From Desmodus rotundus (Eukaryota; Chordata; Mammalia; Chiroptera; Phyllostomidae), in assembly GCF_022682495.2 (NCBI RefSeq), contig NW_026527588.1, forward strand, positions 1 through 64,000: a DNA stretch of 64,000 bases. The letters run 5' to 3'. The number at the start of each line of letters is the position of its first letter. The first letter of the stretch is position 1. Positions 39,981 through 54,700 of this stretch are shown one piece after another. The notes under the pieces were generated by a model, which saw nothing but the letters and a program-made list of their open reading frames with translations, was not told where the DNA came from and made no database searches. The translations under genes were made by a program, and so were the position numbers.

Positions 39981-40740
39981 CCTTGGAAACCGTATCCTAG
40001 GAAACCGCTTATCTCAGGAGGCCATTGTGCTCAGAACCCGCACCACAAGATTCTAGACCCGGACACACCGCATTCTAGAATGCAGTATCCAAGGCAACCG
40101 TATCCTTGGAAACCGTATCCTAGGAAACCGCTTATCTCAGGAGGCCATTGTGCTCAGAACCCGCACCACAAGATTCTAGATCCTGACACACCGCATTCTA
40201 GAATGCAGTAACCAAGGCAACCGTATCCTTGGAAACCGTATCCTAGGAAACGGCTTACTCTGGAGGCCATTGTGCTCAGAACCCGCACCACAAGATTCTA
40301 GATCCTGACACACCGCATTCTAGAATGCAGTAACCAAGGCAACCGTATCCTTGGAAACCGTATCCTAGGAAACGGCTTACTCTGGAGGCCATTGTGCTCA
40401 GAACCCGCACCACAAGATTCTAGATCCTGACACACCGCATTCTAGAATGCAGTAACCAAGGCAACCGTATCCTTGGAAACCGTATCCTAGGAAACCGCTT
40501 ATCTCAGGAGGCCATTGTGCTCAGAACCCGCACCACAAGATTCTAGACCCGGACACACCGCATTCTAGAATGCAGTATCCAAGGCAACCGTATCCTTGGA
40601 AACCGTATCCTAGGAAACCGCTTATCTCAGGAGGCTATTGTGCTCAGAACCCGCACCACAAGATTCTAGATCCTGACACACCGCATTCTAGAATGCAGTA
40701 ACCAAGGCAACCGTATCCTTGGAAACCGTATCCTAGGAAA
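39980..40740 (+). repeat. 613-bp (5-monomer) expansion within block C copy
   Basis: Compared with 22.0-22.9 kb this region has five extra monomers, raising the offset from 17,805 to 18,418. The GACCCGGACAC marker, present once at 22,006, occurs here three times, at 39,811, 40,057 and 40,547, that is 246 and 736 bp after the first. The insert is therefore a local tandem amplification of neighbouring monomers rather than foreign DNA. Confidence 0.8.
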
Positions 40741-42720
40741 CCGCTTATCTCAGGAGGCCGTTGTGCTCAGAACCCGCACCACAAGATTCTAGACCCTGAC
40801 ACACCGCATTCTAGAATGCAGTATCCAACGCAACCGTATCCTTGGAAACGGTATCCTAGGAAACCGCTTATCTCAGGAGGCCGTTGTGCTCAGAACCCGC
40901 AACACAAGATTCTAGATCCTGACAAACCGCATTCTAGATTGCAGTAACCAAGGCAACCGTATCCTTGGAAACCGTATCATAGGAAACGGATTACTCTGGA
41001 AGCCATTGTGCTCAGAACCCGCACCACAAGATTCCAGATCCTGACACACCGTATTCTAGAATGCAGTAACCAAGGCAACCGTATCCTTGGATACCGTATC
41101 CTAGGAAACCGCTTATCTCAGGAGGCCATTGTGCTCAGAACCCGCACCACAAGATTCTAGACCCTGACACACCGCATTCTAGAATGCAGTAACCAAGGCA
41201 ACCGTATCCTTGGAAACCGTATCCTAGGAAACGGCTTACTCTGGAGGCCATTGTGCTCAGAACCCGCACCACAAGATTCTAGATCCTGACACACCGCATT
41301 CTAGAATGCAGTATCCAAGGCAACCGTATCCTTGGAAACCGTATCCTAGGAAACCGCTTATCTCAGGAGGCCATTGTGCTCTGAACGCGAACCACAATAT
41401 TCTAGATCCTGACACACCGCATTCTAGAATGCAGTATCCAAGGCAACCGTATCCTTGGAAACCGTATCCTAGGAAACCGCTTATCTCAGGAGGCTATTGT
41501 GCTCAGAACCCGCACCACAAGATTCTAGATCCTGACACACCGCATTCTAGAATGCAGTTACCAAGGCAACCGTATCCTTGGAAACCGTATCCTAGGAAAC
41601 CGCTTATCTCAGGAGGCCATTGTGCTCAGAACCCGCACCACAAGGTTCTAGACCCTGACACACCGCATTCTAGAATGCAGTATCCAACGCAACCGTATCC
41701 TTGGAAACCGTATCCTAGGAAACCGCTTATCTCAGGAGGCCGTTGTGCTCAGAACCCGCACCACAAGATTCTAGATCCTGACACACCACATTCTAGAATG
41801 CAGTAACCAAGGCAACCGTATCCTTGGATACCGTATCCTAGGAAACCGCTTATCTCAGGAGGCCATTGTGCTCAGAACCCGCACCACAAGATTCTAGACC
41901 CTGACACACCGCATTCTAGAATGCAGTATCCAAGGCAACCGTATCCTTGGAAACCGTATCCTAGGAAACCGCTTATCTCAGGAGGCCATTGTGCTCAGAA
42001 CCCGCACCACAAGATTCTAGATCCTGACACACCGCATTCTAGAATGCAGTATCCAAGGCAACCGTATCCTTGGAAACCGTATCCTAGGAAACCGCTTATC
42101 TCAGGAGGCCATTGTGCTCTGAACGCGAACCACAATATTCTAGATCCTGACACACCGCATTCTAGAATGCAGTATCCAAGGCAACCGTATCCTTGGAAAC
42201 CGTATCCTAGGAAACCGCTTATCTCAGGAGGCCATTGTGCTCAGAACCCGCACCACAAGATTCTAGATCCTGACACACCGCATTCTAGAATGCAGTTACC
42301 AAGGCAACCGTATCCTTGGAAACCGTATCATAGGAAACCGCTTATCTCAGGAGGCCATTGTGCTCAGAACCCGCACCACAAGGTTCTAGACCCTGACACA
42401 CCGCATTCTAGAATGCAGTATCCAACGCAAACGTATCCTTGGAAACCGTATCCTAGGAAACGGCTTACTCTGGAGGCCATTGTGCTCAGAACCCGCACCA
42501 CAAGGTTCTAGATCCTGACACACCGCATTCTAGAATGCAGTATCCAAGGCAACCGTATCCTTGGAAACCGTATCCTAGGAAACCGCTTATCTCAGGAGGC
42601 CATTGTGCTCAGAACCCGCACCACCAGATTCTAGACCCTGACACACCGCATTCTAGAATGCAGTATCCAACGCAACCGTATCCTTGGAAACGGTATCCTA
42701 GGAAACCGCTTATCTCAGGA
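40740..42720 (+). repeat. copy of 22.3-24.3 kb (offset 18,418)
   Basis: Continues the 34-40 kb duplication: CTAGATTGCAG (40,934), GGATACCG, CTCTGAACGCG, GGCTATTGTG (41,491), GCAGTTACC, CACCACATTC (41,786) and the first part of the 3193-bp unit all follow the order at 22,328-24,300. A private CGCAAACGTATCC near 42,427 differs from the source. Confidence 0.82.
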
Positions 42721-45700
42721 GGCCATTGTGCTCAGAACCCGCACCACAAGTGTCTAGATCCTGACACACCGCATTCTAGAATGCAGTAACCAAGGCAACC
42801 GTATCCTTGGAAACCGTATCCTAGGAAACCGCTTATCTCAGGAGGCCATTGTGCTCAGAACCCGCAACACAAGATTCTAGATCCTGACAAACCGCATTCT
42901 AGAATGCAGTAACCAAGGCAACCGTATCCTTGGAAACCGTATCCTAGGAAACCGCTTATCTCAGGAGGCCATTGTGCTCAGAATCCGCAACACAAGATTC
43001 TAGATCCTGACAAACCGCATTCTAGAATGCAGTAACCAAGGCAACCGTATCCTTGGAAACCGTATCATAGGAAACGGATTACTCTGGAAGCCATTGTGCT
43101 CAGAACCCGCACCACAAGATTCCAGATCCTGACACACCGTATTCTAGAATGCAGTATCCAAGGCAACCGTATCCTTGGAAACCTTATCCTAAGAAACCGC
43201 TTATCTCAGGAGGCCATTGTGCTCAGAACCCGCACCACAAGTGTCTAGATCCTGACACACCGCATTCTAGAATGCAGTAACCAAGGCAACCGTATCCTTG
43301 GAAACCGTATCCTAGGAAACCGCTTATCTCAGGAGGCCATTGTGCTCAGAACCCGCACCACAATATTCTAGATCCTGACACACCGCATTCTAGAATGCAG
43401 TAACCAAGGCAACCATATCCTTGGAAACCGTATCCTAGGAATCCGCTTATCTCAGGAGGTCATTGTGCTCAGAACCCGCACCACAAGATTCTAGATCCTG
43501 ACACACCGCATTCTACAATGCAGTATCCAAGGCAACCGTATCCTTGGAAACCTTATCCTAGGAAACCGCTTATCTCAGGAGGCCATTGTGCTCAGAACCC
43601 GCACCACAAGATTCTAGATCCTGACACACCGCATTCTAGAATGCAGTATCCAAGGCAACAGTATCCTTGGAAACCGTATCCTAGGGAACCGCTTATCTCT
43701 GGAGGCCATTGTGCTCAGAACGCGAACCACAAGATTCTAGATCCTGACACACCGCATTCTAGAATGCAGTATCCAAGGCAACCGTATCCTTGGAAACCGT
43801 ATCCTAGGAAACCGCTTATCTCAGGAGGCCATTGTGCTCAGAACCCGCACCACAAGATTCTAGATCCTGACACACCGCATTCTAGAATGCAGTAACCAAG
43901 GCAACCGTATCCTTGGAAACCGTATCCTAGGAAACCGCTTATCTCAGGAGGCCATTGTGCTCAGAACCCGCACCACAAGATTCTAGACCCTGACACACCG
44001 CATTCTAGAATGCAGTATCCAAGGCAACCGTATCCTTGGAAACCGTATCCTAGGAAACGGCTTACTCTGGAGGCCATTGTGCTCAGAACCCGCACCACAA
44101 GATTCTAGATCCTGACACACCGCATTCTAGAATGCAGTAACCAAGGCAACCGTATCCTTGGAAACCGTATCCTAGGAAACGGCTTACTCTGGAGGCCATT
44201 GTGCTCAGAACCCGCACCACAAGATTCTAGATCCTGACACACCGCATTCTAGAATGCAGTAACCAAGGCAACCGTATCCTTGGAAACCGTATCCTAGGAA
44301 ACCGCTTATCTCAGGAGGCCATTGTGCTCAGAACCCGCACCACAAGATTCTAGACCCGGACACACCGCATTCTAGAATGCAGTATCCAAGGCAACCGTAT
44401 CCTTGGAAACCGTATCCTAGGAAACCGCTTATCTCAGGAGGCTATTGTGCTCAGAACCCGCACCACAAGATTCTAGATCCTGACACACCGCATTCTAGAA
44501 TGCAGTAACCAAGGCAACCGTATCCTTGGAAACCGTATCCTAGGAAACCGCTTATCTCAGGAGGCCATTGTGCTCAGAACCCGCACCACAAGATTCTAGA
44601 CCCGGACACACCGCATTCTAGAATGCAGTATCCAAGGCAACCGTATCCTTGGAAACCGTATCCTAGGAAACCGCTTATCTCAGGAGGCCATTGTGCTCAG
44701 AACCCGCACCACAAGATTCTAGATCCTGACACACCGCATTCTAGAATGCAGTATCCAACGCAACCGTATCCTTGGAAACCGTATCCTAGGAAACCGCTTA
44801 TCTCAGGAGGCCATTGTGCTCAGAACCCGCACCACAAGGTTCTAGACCCTGACACACCGCATTCTAGAATGCAGTATCCAACGCAACCGTATCCTTGGAA
44901 ACCGTATCCTAGGAAACGGCTTACTCTGGAGGCCATTGTGCTCAGAACCCGCACCACAAGGTTCTAGATCCTGACACACCGCATTCTAGAATGCAGTATC
45001 CAAGGCAACCGTATCCTTGGAAACCGTATCCTAGGAAACCGCTTATCTCAGGAGGCCATTGTGCTCAGAACCCGCACCACCAGATTCTAGACCCTGACAC
45101 ACCGCATTCTAGAATGCAGTATCCAACGCAACCGTATCCTTGGAAACGGTATCCTAGGAAACCGCTTATCTCAGGAGGCCGTTGTGCTCAGAATCCGCAA
45201 CACAAGATTCTAGATCCTGACAAACCGCATTCTAGAATGCAGTAACCAAGGCAACCGTATCCTTGGAAACCGTATCATAGGAAACGGATTACTCTGGAAG
45301 CCATTGTGCTCAGAACCCGCACCACAAGATTCCAGATCCTGACACACCGTATTCTAGAATGCAGTATCCAAGGCAACCGTATCCTTGGAAACCTTATCCT
45401 AAGAAACCGCTTATCTCAGGAGGCCATTGTGCTCAGAACCCGCACCACAAGTGTCTAGATCCTGACACACCGCATTCTAGAATGCAGTAACCAAGGCAAC
45501 CGTATCCTTGGAAACCGTATCCTAGGAAACCGCTTATCTCAGGAGGCCATTGTGCTCAGAACCCGCACCACAATATTCTAGATCCTGACACACCGCATTC
45601 TAGAATGCAGTAACCAAGGCAACCATATCCTTGGAAACCGTATCCTAGGAATCCGCTTATCTCAGGAGGTCATTGTGCTCAGAACCCGCACCACAAGATT

Positions 45701-45790
45701 CTAGATCCTGACACACCGCATTCTACAATGCAGTATCCAAGGCAACCGTATCCTTGGAAACCTTATCCTAGGAAACCGCTTATCTCAGGA
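42720..45790 (+). repeat. mosaic segment of short satellite duplications
   Basis: At least four joins lie here. Near 42,720-42,970 two or more extra monomers combine AAGTGTCTAG and CGCAACAC types. From 42,971 to about 44,100 the order is that of 24.3-25.4 kb. From about 44,100 to 44,750 it follows 39.6-40.2 kb at offset 4543 (GACCCGGACAC at 44,354 and 44,600). From about 44,750 it follows 42.3 kb onward at offset 2456, falling to 2210 after 45,181. The last 60-70 bases precede the junction with the large duplication. Confidence 0.75.
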
Positions 45791-48700
45791 GGCCATTGTG
45801 CTCAGAACCCTCACCACAAGATTCTAGATCCTGACACACCGCATTCTAGAATGCAGTTACCAAGGCAACCGTATCCTTGGAAACCGTATCATAGGAAACC
45901 GCTTATCTCAGGAGGCCATTGTGCTCAGAACCCGCACCACAAGGTTCTAGACCCTGACACACCGCATTCTAGAATGCAGTATCCAACGCAACCGTATCCT
46001 TGGAAACCGTATCCTAGGAAACCGCTTATCTCAGGAGGCCATTGTGCTCAGAACCCGCACCACAAGGTTCTAGATCCTGACACACCGCATTCTAGAATGC
46101 AGTATCCAAGGCAACCGTATCCTTGGAAACCGTATCCTAGGAAACCGCTTATCTCAGGAGGCCATTGTGCTCAGAACCCGCACCACAAGATTCTAGACCC
46201 TGACACACCGCATTCTAGAATGCAGTATCCAAGGCAACCGTATCCTTGGAAACGGTATCCTAGGAAACCGCTTATCTCAGGAGGCCGTTGTGCTCAGAAC
46301 CCGCACCACAAGATTCTAGATCCTGACACACCGCATTCTAGAATGCAGTATCCAAGGCAACCGTATCCTTGGAAACCGTATCCTAGGAAACCGCTTATCT
46401 CAGGAGGCCATTGTGCTCAGAACCCCCACCACAAGATTCTAGATCCTGACACACCGCATTCTAGAATGCAGTATCCAAGGCAACCGTATCCTTGGAAACC
46501 GTATCCTAGGAAACCGCTATTCTCAGGAGGCCGTTGTGCTCAGAACCCGCACCACAAGATTCTAGATCCTGAACACCGCATTCTAGAATGCAGTATCCAA
46601 GGCAAACGTATCCTTGGAAACCGTATCCTAGGAAACCGCTTATCTCAGGAGGCCATTGTGCTCAGAACCCGCACCACAAGGTTCTAGACCCTGACACACC
46701 GCATTCTAGAATGCAGTATCCAACGCAACCGTATCCTTGGAAACCGTATCCTAGGAAACGGCTTACTCTGGAGGCCATTGTGCTCAGAACCCGCACCACA
46801 AGGTTCTAGATCCTGACACACCGCATTCTAGAATGCAGTATCCAAGGCAACCGTATCCTTTGAAACCGTATCCTAGGAAACCGCTTATCTCAGGAGGCCA
46901 TTGTGCTCAGAACCCGCACCACAAGATTCTAGACCCTGACACACCGCATTCTAGAATGCAGTATCCAAGGCAACCGTATCCTTGGAAACGGTATCCTAGG
47001 AAACCGCTTATCTCAGGAGGCCGTTGTGCTCAGAACCCGCACCACAAGATTCTAGATCCTGACACACCGCATTCTAGAATGCAGTATCCAAGGCAACCGT
47101 ATCCTTGGAAACCGTATCCTAGGAAACCGCTTATCTCAGGAGGCCATTGTGCTCAGAACCCCCACCACAAGATTCTAGATCCTGACACACCGCATTCTAG
47201 AATGCAGTATCCAAGGCAACCGTATCCTTGGAAACCGTATCCTAGGAAACCGCTATTCTCAGGAGGCCGTTGTGCTCAGAACCCGCACCACAAGATTCTA
47301 GATCCTGAACACCGCATTCTAGAATGCAGTATCCAAGGCAAACGTATCCTTGGAAACCGTATCCTAGGAAACCGCTTATCTCAGGAGGCCATTGTGCTCA
47401 GAACCCCCACCACAAGATTATAGATCCTGACACACCGCATTCTAGAATGCAGTATCCAAGGCAACCGTATCCTTGGAAACCGTATCCTAGGAAAACGCTT
47501 ATCTCAGGAGGCCATTGTGCTCTGAACGCGAACCACAATATTCTAGATCCTGACACACCGCATCTAGAATGCAGTATCCAAGGCAACCGTATCCTTGGAA
47601 ACCGTATCCTAGGAAACCGCTTATCTCAGGAGGCCATTGTGCTCAGAACCCGCACCACAAGATTCTACATCCTGACACACCGCATTCTAGAATGCAGTTA
47701 CCAAGGCAACCGTATCCTTGGAAACCGTATCATAGGAAACCGCTTATCTCAGGAGGCCATTGTGCTCAGAACCCGCACCACAAGGTTCTAGACCCTGACA
47801 CACCGCATTCTAGAATGCAGTATCCAATGCAACCGTATCCTTGGAAACCGTATCCTAGGAAACGGCTTACTCTGGAGGCCATTGTGCTCAGAACCCGCAC
47901 CACAAGGTTCTAGATCCTGACACACCGCATTCTAGAATGCAGTATCCAAGGCAACCGTATCCTTGGAAACCGTATCCTAGGAAACCGCTTATCTCAGGAG
48001 GCCATTGTGCTCAGAACCCGCACCACAAGATTCTAGACCCTGACACACCGCATTCTAGAATGCAGTATCCAACGCAACCGTATCCTTGGAAACGGTATCC
48101 TAGGAAAACGCTTATCTCAGGAGGCCGTTGTGCTCAGAACCCGCAACACAAGATTCTAGATCCTGACAAACCGCATTCTAGAATGCAGTAACCAAGGCAA
48201 CCGTATCCTTGGAAACCGTATCATAGGAAACCGCTTACTCAGGAGGCCATTGTGCTCAGAACCCGCACCAAAAGATTCTAGATCCTGACACACCGAATTC
48301 TAGAATGCAGTAACCAAGGCAACCGTATCCTTGGAAACCGTATCCTAGGAAACCGCTTATCTCAGGAGGCCATTGTGCTCAGAACGCGAACCACAATATT
48401 CTAGATCCTGACACACCGCATTCTAGAATGCAGTATCCAAGGCAACCGTATCCTTGGAAACCGTATCCTAGGAAACCGCTTATCTCAGGAGGCCATTGTG
48501 CTCAGAACCCGCACCACAAGATTCTAGATCCTGACACACCGCATTCTAGAATGCAGTTACCAAGGCAACCGTATCCTTGGAAACCGTATCCTAGGAAACC
48601 GCTTATCTCAGGAGGCCATTGTGCTCAGAACCCGCACCACAAGGTTCTAGACCCTGACACACCGCATTTTAGAATGCAGTATCCAACGCAACCGTATCCT

Positions 48701-51700
48701 TGGAAACCGTATCCTAGGAAACCGCTTATCTCAGGAGGCCGTTGTGCTCAGAACCCGCACCACAAGATTCTAGATCCTGACACACCACATTCTAGAATGC
48801 AGTAACCAAGGCAACCGTATCCTTGGATACCGTATCCTAGGAAACCGCTTATCTCAGGAGGCCATTGTGCTCAGAACCCGCACCACAAGATTCTAGACCC
48901 TGACACACCGCATTCTAGAATGCAGTATCCAAGGCAACCGTATCCTTGGAAACCGTATCCTAGGAAACCGCTTATCTCAGGAGGCCATTGTGCTCAGAAC
49001 CCGCACCACAAGATTCTAGATCCTGACACACCGCATTCTAGAATGCAGTATCCAAGGCAACCGTATCCTTGGAAACCGTATCCTAGGAAACCGCTTATCT
49101 CAGGAGGCCATTGTGCTCTGAACGCGAACCACAATATTCTAGATCCTGACACACCGCATTCTAGAATGCAGTATCCAAGGCAACCGTATCCTTGGAAACC
49201 GTATCCTAGGAAACCGCTTATCTCAGGAGGCCATTGTGCTCAGAACCCGCACCACAAGATTCTAGATCCTGACACACCGCATTCTAGAATGCAGTTACCA
49301 AGGCAACCGTATCCTTGGAAACCGTATCATAGGAAACCGCTTATCTCAGGAGGCCATTGTGCTCAGAACCCGCACCACAAGGTTCTAGACCCTGACACAC
49401 CGCATTCTAGAATGCAGTATCCAACGCAACCGTATCCTTGGAAACCGTATCCTAGGAAACGGCTTACTCTGGAGGCCATTGTGCTCAGAACCCGCACCAC
49501 AAGGTTCTAGATCCTGACACACCGCATTCTAGAATGCAGTATCCAAGGCAACCGTATCCTTGGAAACCGTATCCTAGGAAACCGCTTATCTCAGGAGGCC
49601 ATTGTGCTCAGAACCCGCACCACCAGATTCTAGACCCTGACACACCGCATTCTAGAATGCAGTATCCAACGCAACCGTATCCTTGGAAACGGTATCCTAG
49701 GAAACCGCTTATCTCAGGAGGCCGTTGTGCTCAGAATCCGCAACACAAGATTCTAGATCCTGACAAACCGCATTCTAGAATGCAGTAACCAAGGCAACCG
49801 TATCCTTGGAAACCGTATCATAGGAAACGGATTACTCTGGAAGCCATTGTGCTCAGAACCCGCACCACAAGATTCCAGATCCTGACACACCGTATTCTAG
49901 AATGCAGTATCCAAGGCAACCGTATCCTTGGAAACCTTATCCTAAGAAACCGCTTATCTCAGGAGGCCATTGTGCTCAGAACCCGCACCACAAGTGTCTA
50001 GATCCTGACACACCGCATTCTAGAATGCAGTAACCAAGGCAACCGTATCCTTGGAAACCGTATCCTAGGAAACCGCTTATCTCAGGAGGCCATTGTGCTC
50101 AGAACCCGCACCACAATATTCTAGATCCTGACACACCGCATTCTAGAATGCAGTAACCAAGGCAACCATATCCTTGGAAACCGTATCCTAGGAATCCGCT
50201 TATCTCAGGAGGTCATTGTGCTCAGAACCCGCACCACAAGATTCTAGATCCTGACACACCGCATTCTACAATGCAGTATCCAAGGCAACCGTATCCTTGG
50301 AAACCTTATCCTAGGAAACCGCTTATCTCAGGAGGCCATTGTGCTCAGAACCCGCACCACAAGATTCTAGATCCTGACACACCGCATTCTAGAATGCAGT
50401 ATCCAAGGCAACAGTATCCTTGGAAACCGTATCCTAGGGAACCGCTTATCTCTGGAGGCCATTGTGCTCAGAACGCGAACCACAAGATTCTAGATCCTGA
50501 CACACCGCATTCTAGAATGCAGTATCCAAGGCAACCGTATCCTTGGAAACCGTATCCTAGGAAACCGCTTATCTCAGGAGGCCATTGTGCTCAGAACCCG
50601 CACCACAAGATTCTAGATCCTGACACACCGCATTCTAGAATGCAGTAACCAAGGCAACCGTATCCTTGGAAACCGTATCCTAGGAAACCGCTTATCTCAG
50701 GAGGCCATTGTGCTCAGAACCCGCACCACAAGATTCTAGACCCTGACACACCGCATTCTAGAATGCAGTATCCAAGGCAACCGTATCCTTGGAAACCGTA
50801 TCCTAGGAAACGGCTTACTCTGGAGGCCATTGTGCTCAGAACCCGCACCACAAGATTCTAGATCCTGACACACCGCATTCTAGAATGCAGTAACCAAGGC
50901 AACCGTATCCTTGGAAACCGTATCCTAGGAAACCGCTTATCTCAGGAGGCCATTGTGCTCAGAACCCGCACCACAAGATTCTAGACCCTGACACACCGCA
51001 TTCTAGAATGCAGTATCCAAGGCAACCGTATCCTTGGAAACCGTATCCTAGGAAACCGCTTATCTCAGGAGGCCATTGTGCTCAGAACCCGCACCACAAG
51101 ATTCTAGATCCTGACACACCGCATTCTAGAATGCAGTATCCAAGGCAACCGTATCATTGGAAACCGTATCCTAGGAAACGGCTTACTCTGGAGGCCATTG
51201 TGCTCAGAACCCGCACCACAAGATTCCAGATCCTGACACACCGTATTCTAGAATGCAGTATTCAAGGCAACCGTATCCTTGGAAACCTTATCCTAGGAAA
51301 CCGCTTATCTCAGGAGGCCGTTGTGCTCAGAACCCGCACCACAAGATTCTAGATCCTGACACACCGCATTATAGAATGCAGTAACCAAGGCAACCGTAAC
51401 CTTGGAAACCGTATCCTAGGAAACCCCTTATCTCAGGAGGCTATTGTGCTCAGAACCCGCACCACAAGATTCTAGATCCTGACACACCGCATTCTAGAAT
51501 GCAGTAACCAAGGCAACCGTATCCTTGGAAACCGTATCCTAGGAAACCGCTCTTCTCAGGAGGCCATTGTGCTCAGAACCCGCACCACAAGATTCTAGAT
51601 CCTGACACACGGCATTCTAGAATGCAGTAACCAAGGCAACCGTATCCTGGGAAACCGTATCGTAGGAAACCGCTTATCTCAGGAGGCCGTTGTGCTCAGA

Positions 51701-54700
51701 ACCCGCACCACAAGATTCTAGATCCTGACACACCGCATTCTAGAATGCAGTAACCAAGGCAACCGTATCCTTGGAAACCGTATCCTAGGAAACGGCTTAC
51801 TCTGGAGGCCATTGTGCTCAGAACCCGCACCACAAGGTTCTAGACCCTGACACACCGCATTCTAGAATGCAGTATCCAACGCAACCGTATCCTTGGAAAC
51901 CGTATCCTAGGAAACCGCTTATCTCAGGAGGCCGTTGTGCTCAGAACCCGCACCACAAGATTCTAGATCCTGACACACCACATTCTAGAATGCAGTAACC
52001 AAGGCAACCGTATCCTTGGATACCGTATCCTAGGAAACCGCTTATCTCAGGAGGCCATTGTGCTCAGAACCCGCACCACAAGATTCTAGACCCTGACACA
52101 CCGCATTCTAGAATGCAGTATCCAAGGCAACCGTATCCTTGGAAACCGTATCCTAGGAAACCGCTTATCTCAGGAGGCCATTGTGCTCAGAACCCGCACC
52201 ACAAGATTCTAGATCCTGACACACCGCATTCTAGAATGCAGTATCCAAGGCAACCGTATCCTTGGAAACCGTATCCTAGGAAACCGCTTATCTCAGGAGG
52301 CCATTGTGCTCTGAACGCGAACCACAATATTCTAGATCCTGACACACCGCATTCTAGAATGCAGTATCCAAGGCAACCGTATCCTTGGAAACCGTATCCT
52401 AGGAAACCGCTTATCTCAGGAGGCCATTGTGCTCAGAACCCGCACCACAAGATTCTAGATCCTGACACACCGCATTCTAGAATGCAGTTACCAAGGCAAC
52501 CGTATCCTTGGAAACCGTATCATAGGAAACCGCTTATCTCAGGAGGCCATTGTGCTCAGAACCCGCACCACAAGGTTCTAGACCCTGACACACCGCATTC
52601 TAGAATGCAGTATCCAACGCAACCGTATCCTTGGAAACCGTATCCTAGGAAACGGCTTACTCTGGAGGCCATTGTGCTCAGAACCCGCACCACAAGGTTC
52701 TAGATCCTGACACACCGCATTCTAGAATGCAGTATCCAAGGCAACCGTATCCTTGGAAACCGTATCCTAGGAAACCGCTTATCTCAGGAGGCCATTGTGC
52801 TCAGAACCCGCACCACCAGATTCTAGACCCTGACACACCGCATTCTAGAATGCAGTATCCAACGCAACCGTATCCTTGGAAACGGTATCCTAGGAAACCG
52901 CTTATCTCAGGAGGCCGTTGTGCTCAGAATCCGCAACACAAGATTCTAGATCCTGACAAACCGCATTCTAGAATGCAGTAACCAAGGCAACCGTATCCTT
53001 GGAAACCGTATCATAGGAAACGGATTACTCTGGAAGCCATTGTGCTCAGAACCCGCACCACAAGATTCCAGATCCTGACACACCGTATTCTAGAATGCAG
53101 TATCCAAGGCAACCGTATCCTTGGAAACCTTATCCTAAGAAACCGCTTATCTCAGGAGGCCATTGTGCTCAGAACCCGCACCACAAGTGTCTAGATCCTG
53201 ACACACCGCATTCTAGAATGCAGTAACCAAGGCAACCGTATCCTTGGAAACCGTATCCTAGGAAACCGCTTATCTCAGGAGGCCATTGTGCTCAGAACCC
53301 GCACCACAATATTCTAGATCCTGACACACCGCATTCTAGAATGCAGTAACCAAGGCAACCATATCCTTGGAAACCGTATCCTAGGAATCCGCTTATCTCA
53401 GGAGGTCATTGTGCTCAGAACCCGCACCACAAGATTCTAGATCCTGACACACCGCATTCTACAATGCAGTATCCAAGGCAACCGTATCCTTGGAAACCTT
53501 ATCCTAGGAAACCGCTTATCTCAGGAGGCCATTGTGCTCAGAACCCGCACCACAAGATTCTAGATCCTGACACACCGCATTCTAGAATGCAGTATCCAAG
53601 GCAACAGTATCCTTGGAAACCGTATCCTAGGGAACCGCTTATCTCTGGAGGCCATTGTGCTCAGAACGCGAACCACAAGATTCTAGATCCTGACACACCG
53701 CATTCTAGAATGCAGTATCCAAGGCAACCGTATCCTTGGAAACCGTATCCTAGGAAACCGCTTATCTCAGGAGGCCATTGTGCTCAGAACCCGCACCACA
53801 AGATTCTAGATCCTGACACACCGCATTCTAGAATGCAGTAACCAAGGCAACCGTATCCTTGGAAACCGTATCCTAGGAAACCGCTTATCTCAGGAGGCCA
53901 TTGTGCTCAGAACCCGCACCACAAGATTCTAGACCCTGACACACCGCATTCTAGAATGCAGTATCCAAGGCAACCGTATCCTTGGAAACCGTATCCTAGG
54001 AAACGGCTTACTCTGGAGGCCATTGTGCTCAGAACCCGCACCACAAGATTCTAGATCCTGACACACCGCATTCTAGAATGCAGTAACCAAGGCAACCGTA
54101 TCCTTGGAAACCGTATCCTAGGAAACCGCTTATCTCAGGAGGCCATTGTGCTCAGAACCCGCACCACAAGATTCTAGACCCTGACACACCGCATTCTAGA
54201 ATGCAGTATCCAAGGCAACCGTATCCTTGGAAACCGTATCCTAGGAAACCGCTTATCTCAGGAGGCCATTGTGCTCAGAACCCGCACCACAAGATTCTAG
54301 ATCCTGACACACCGCATTCTAGAATGCAGTATCCAAGGCAACCGTATCATTGGAAACCGTATCCTAGGAAACGGCTTACTCTGGAGGCCATTGTGCTCAG
54401 AACCCGCACCACAAGATTCCAGATCCTGACACACCGTATTCTAGAATGCAGTATTCAAGGCAACCGTATCCTTGGAAACCTTATCCTAGGAAACCGCTTA
54501 TCTCAGGAGGCCGTTGTGCTCAGAACCCGCACCACAAGATTCTAGATCCTGACACACCGCATTATAGAATGCAGTAACCAAGGCAACCGTAACCTTGGAA
54601 ACCGTATCCTAGGAAACCCCTTATCTCAGGAGGCTATTGTGCTCAGAACCCGCACCACAAGATTCTAGATCCTGACACACCGCATTCTAGAATGCAGTAA

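Noticed and set aside
39980..40600. 613-bp insertion as a mobile element
   Set aside because: The extra sequence is five ordinary satellite monomers with no terminal repeats or coding capacity.
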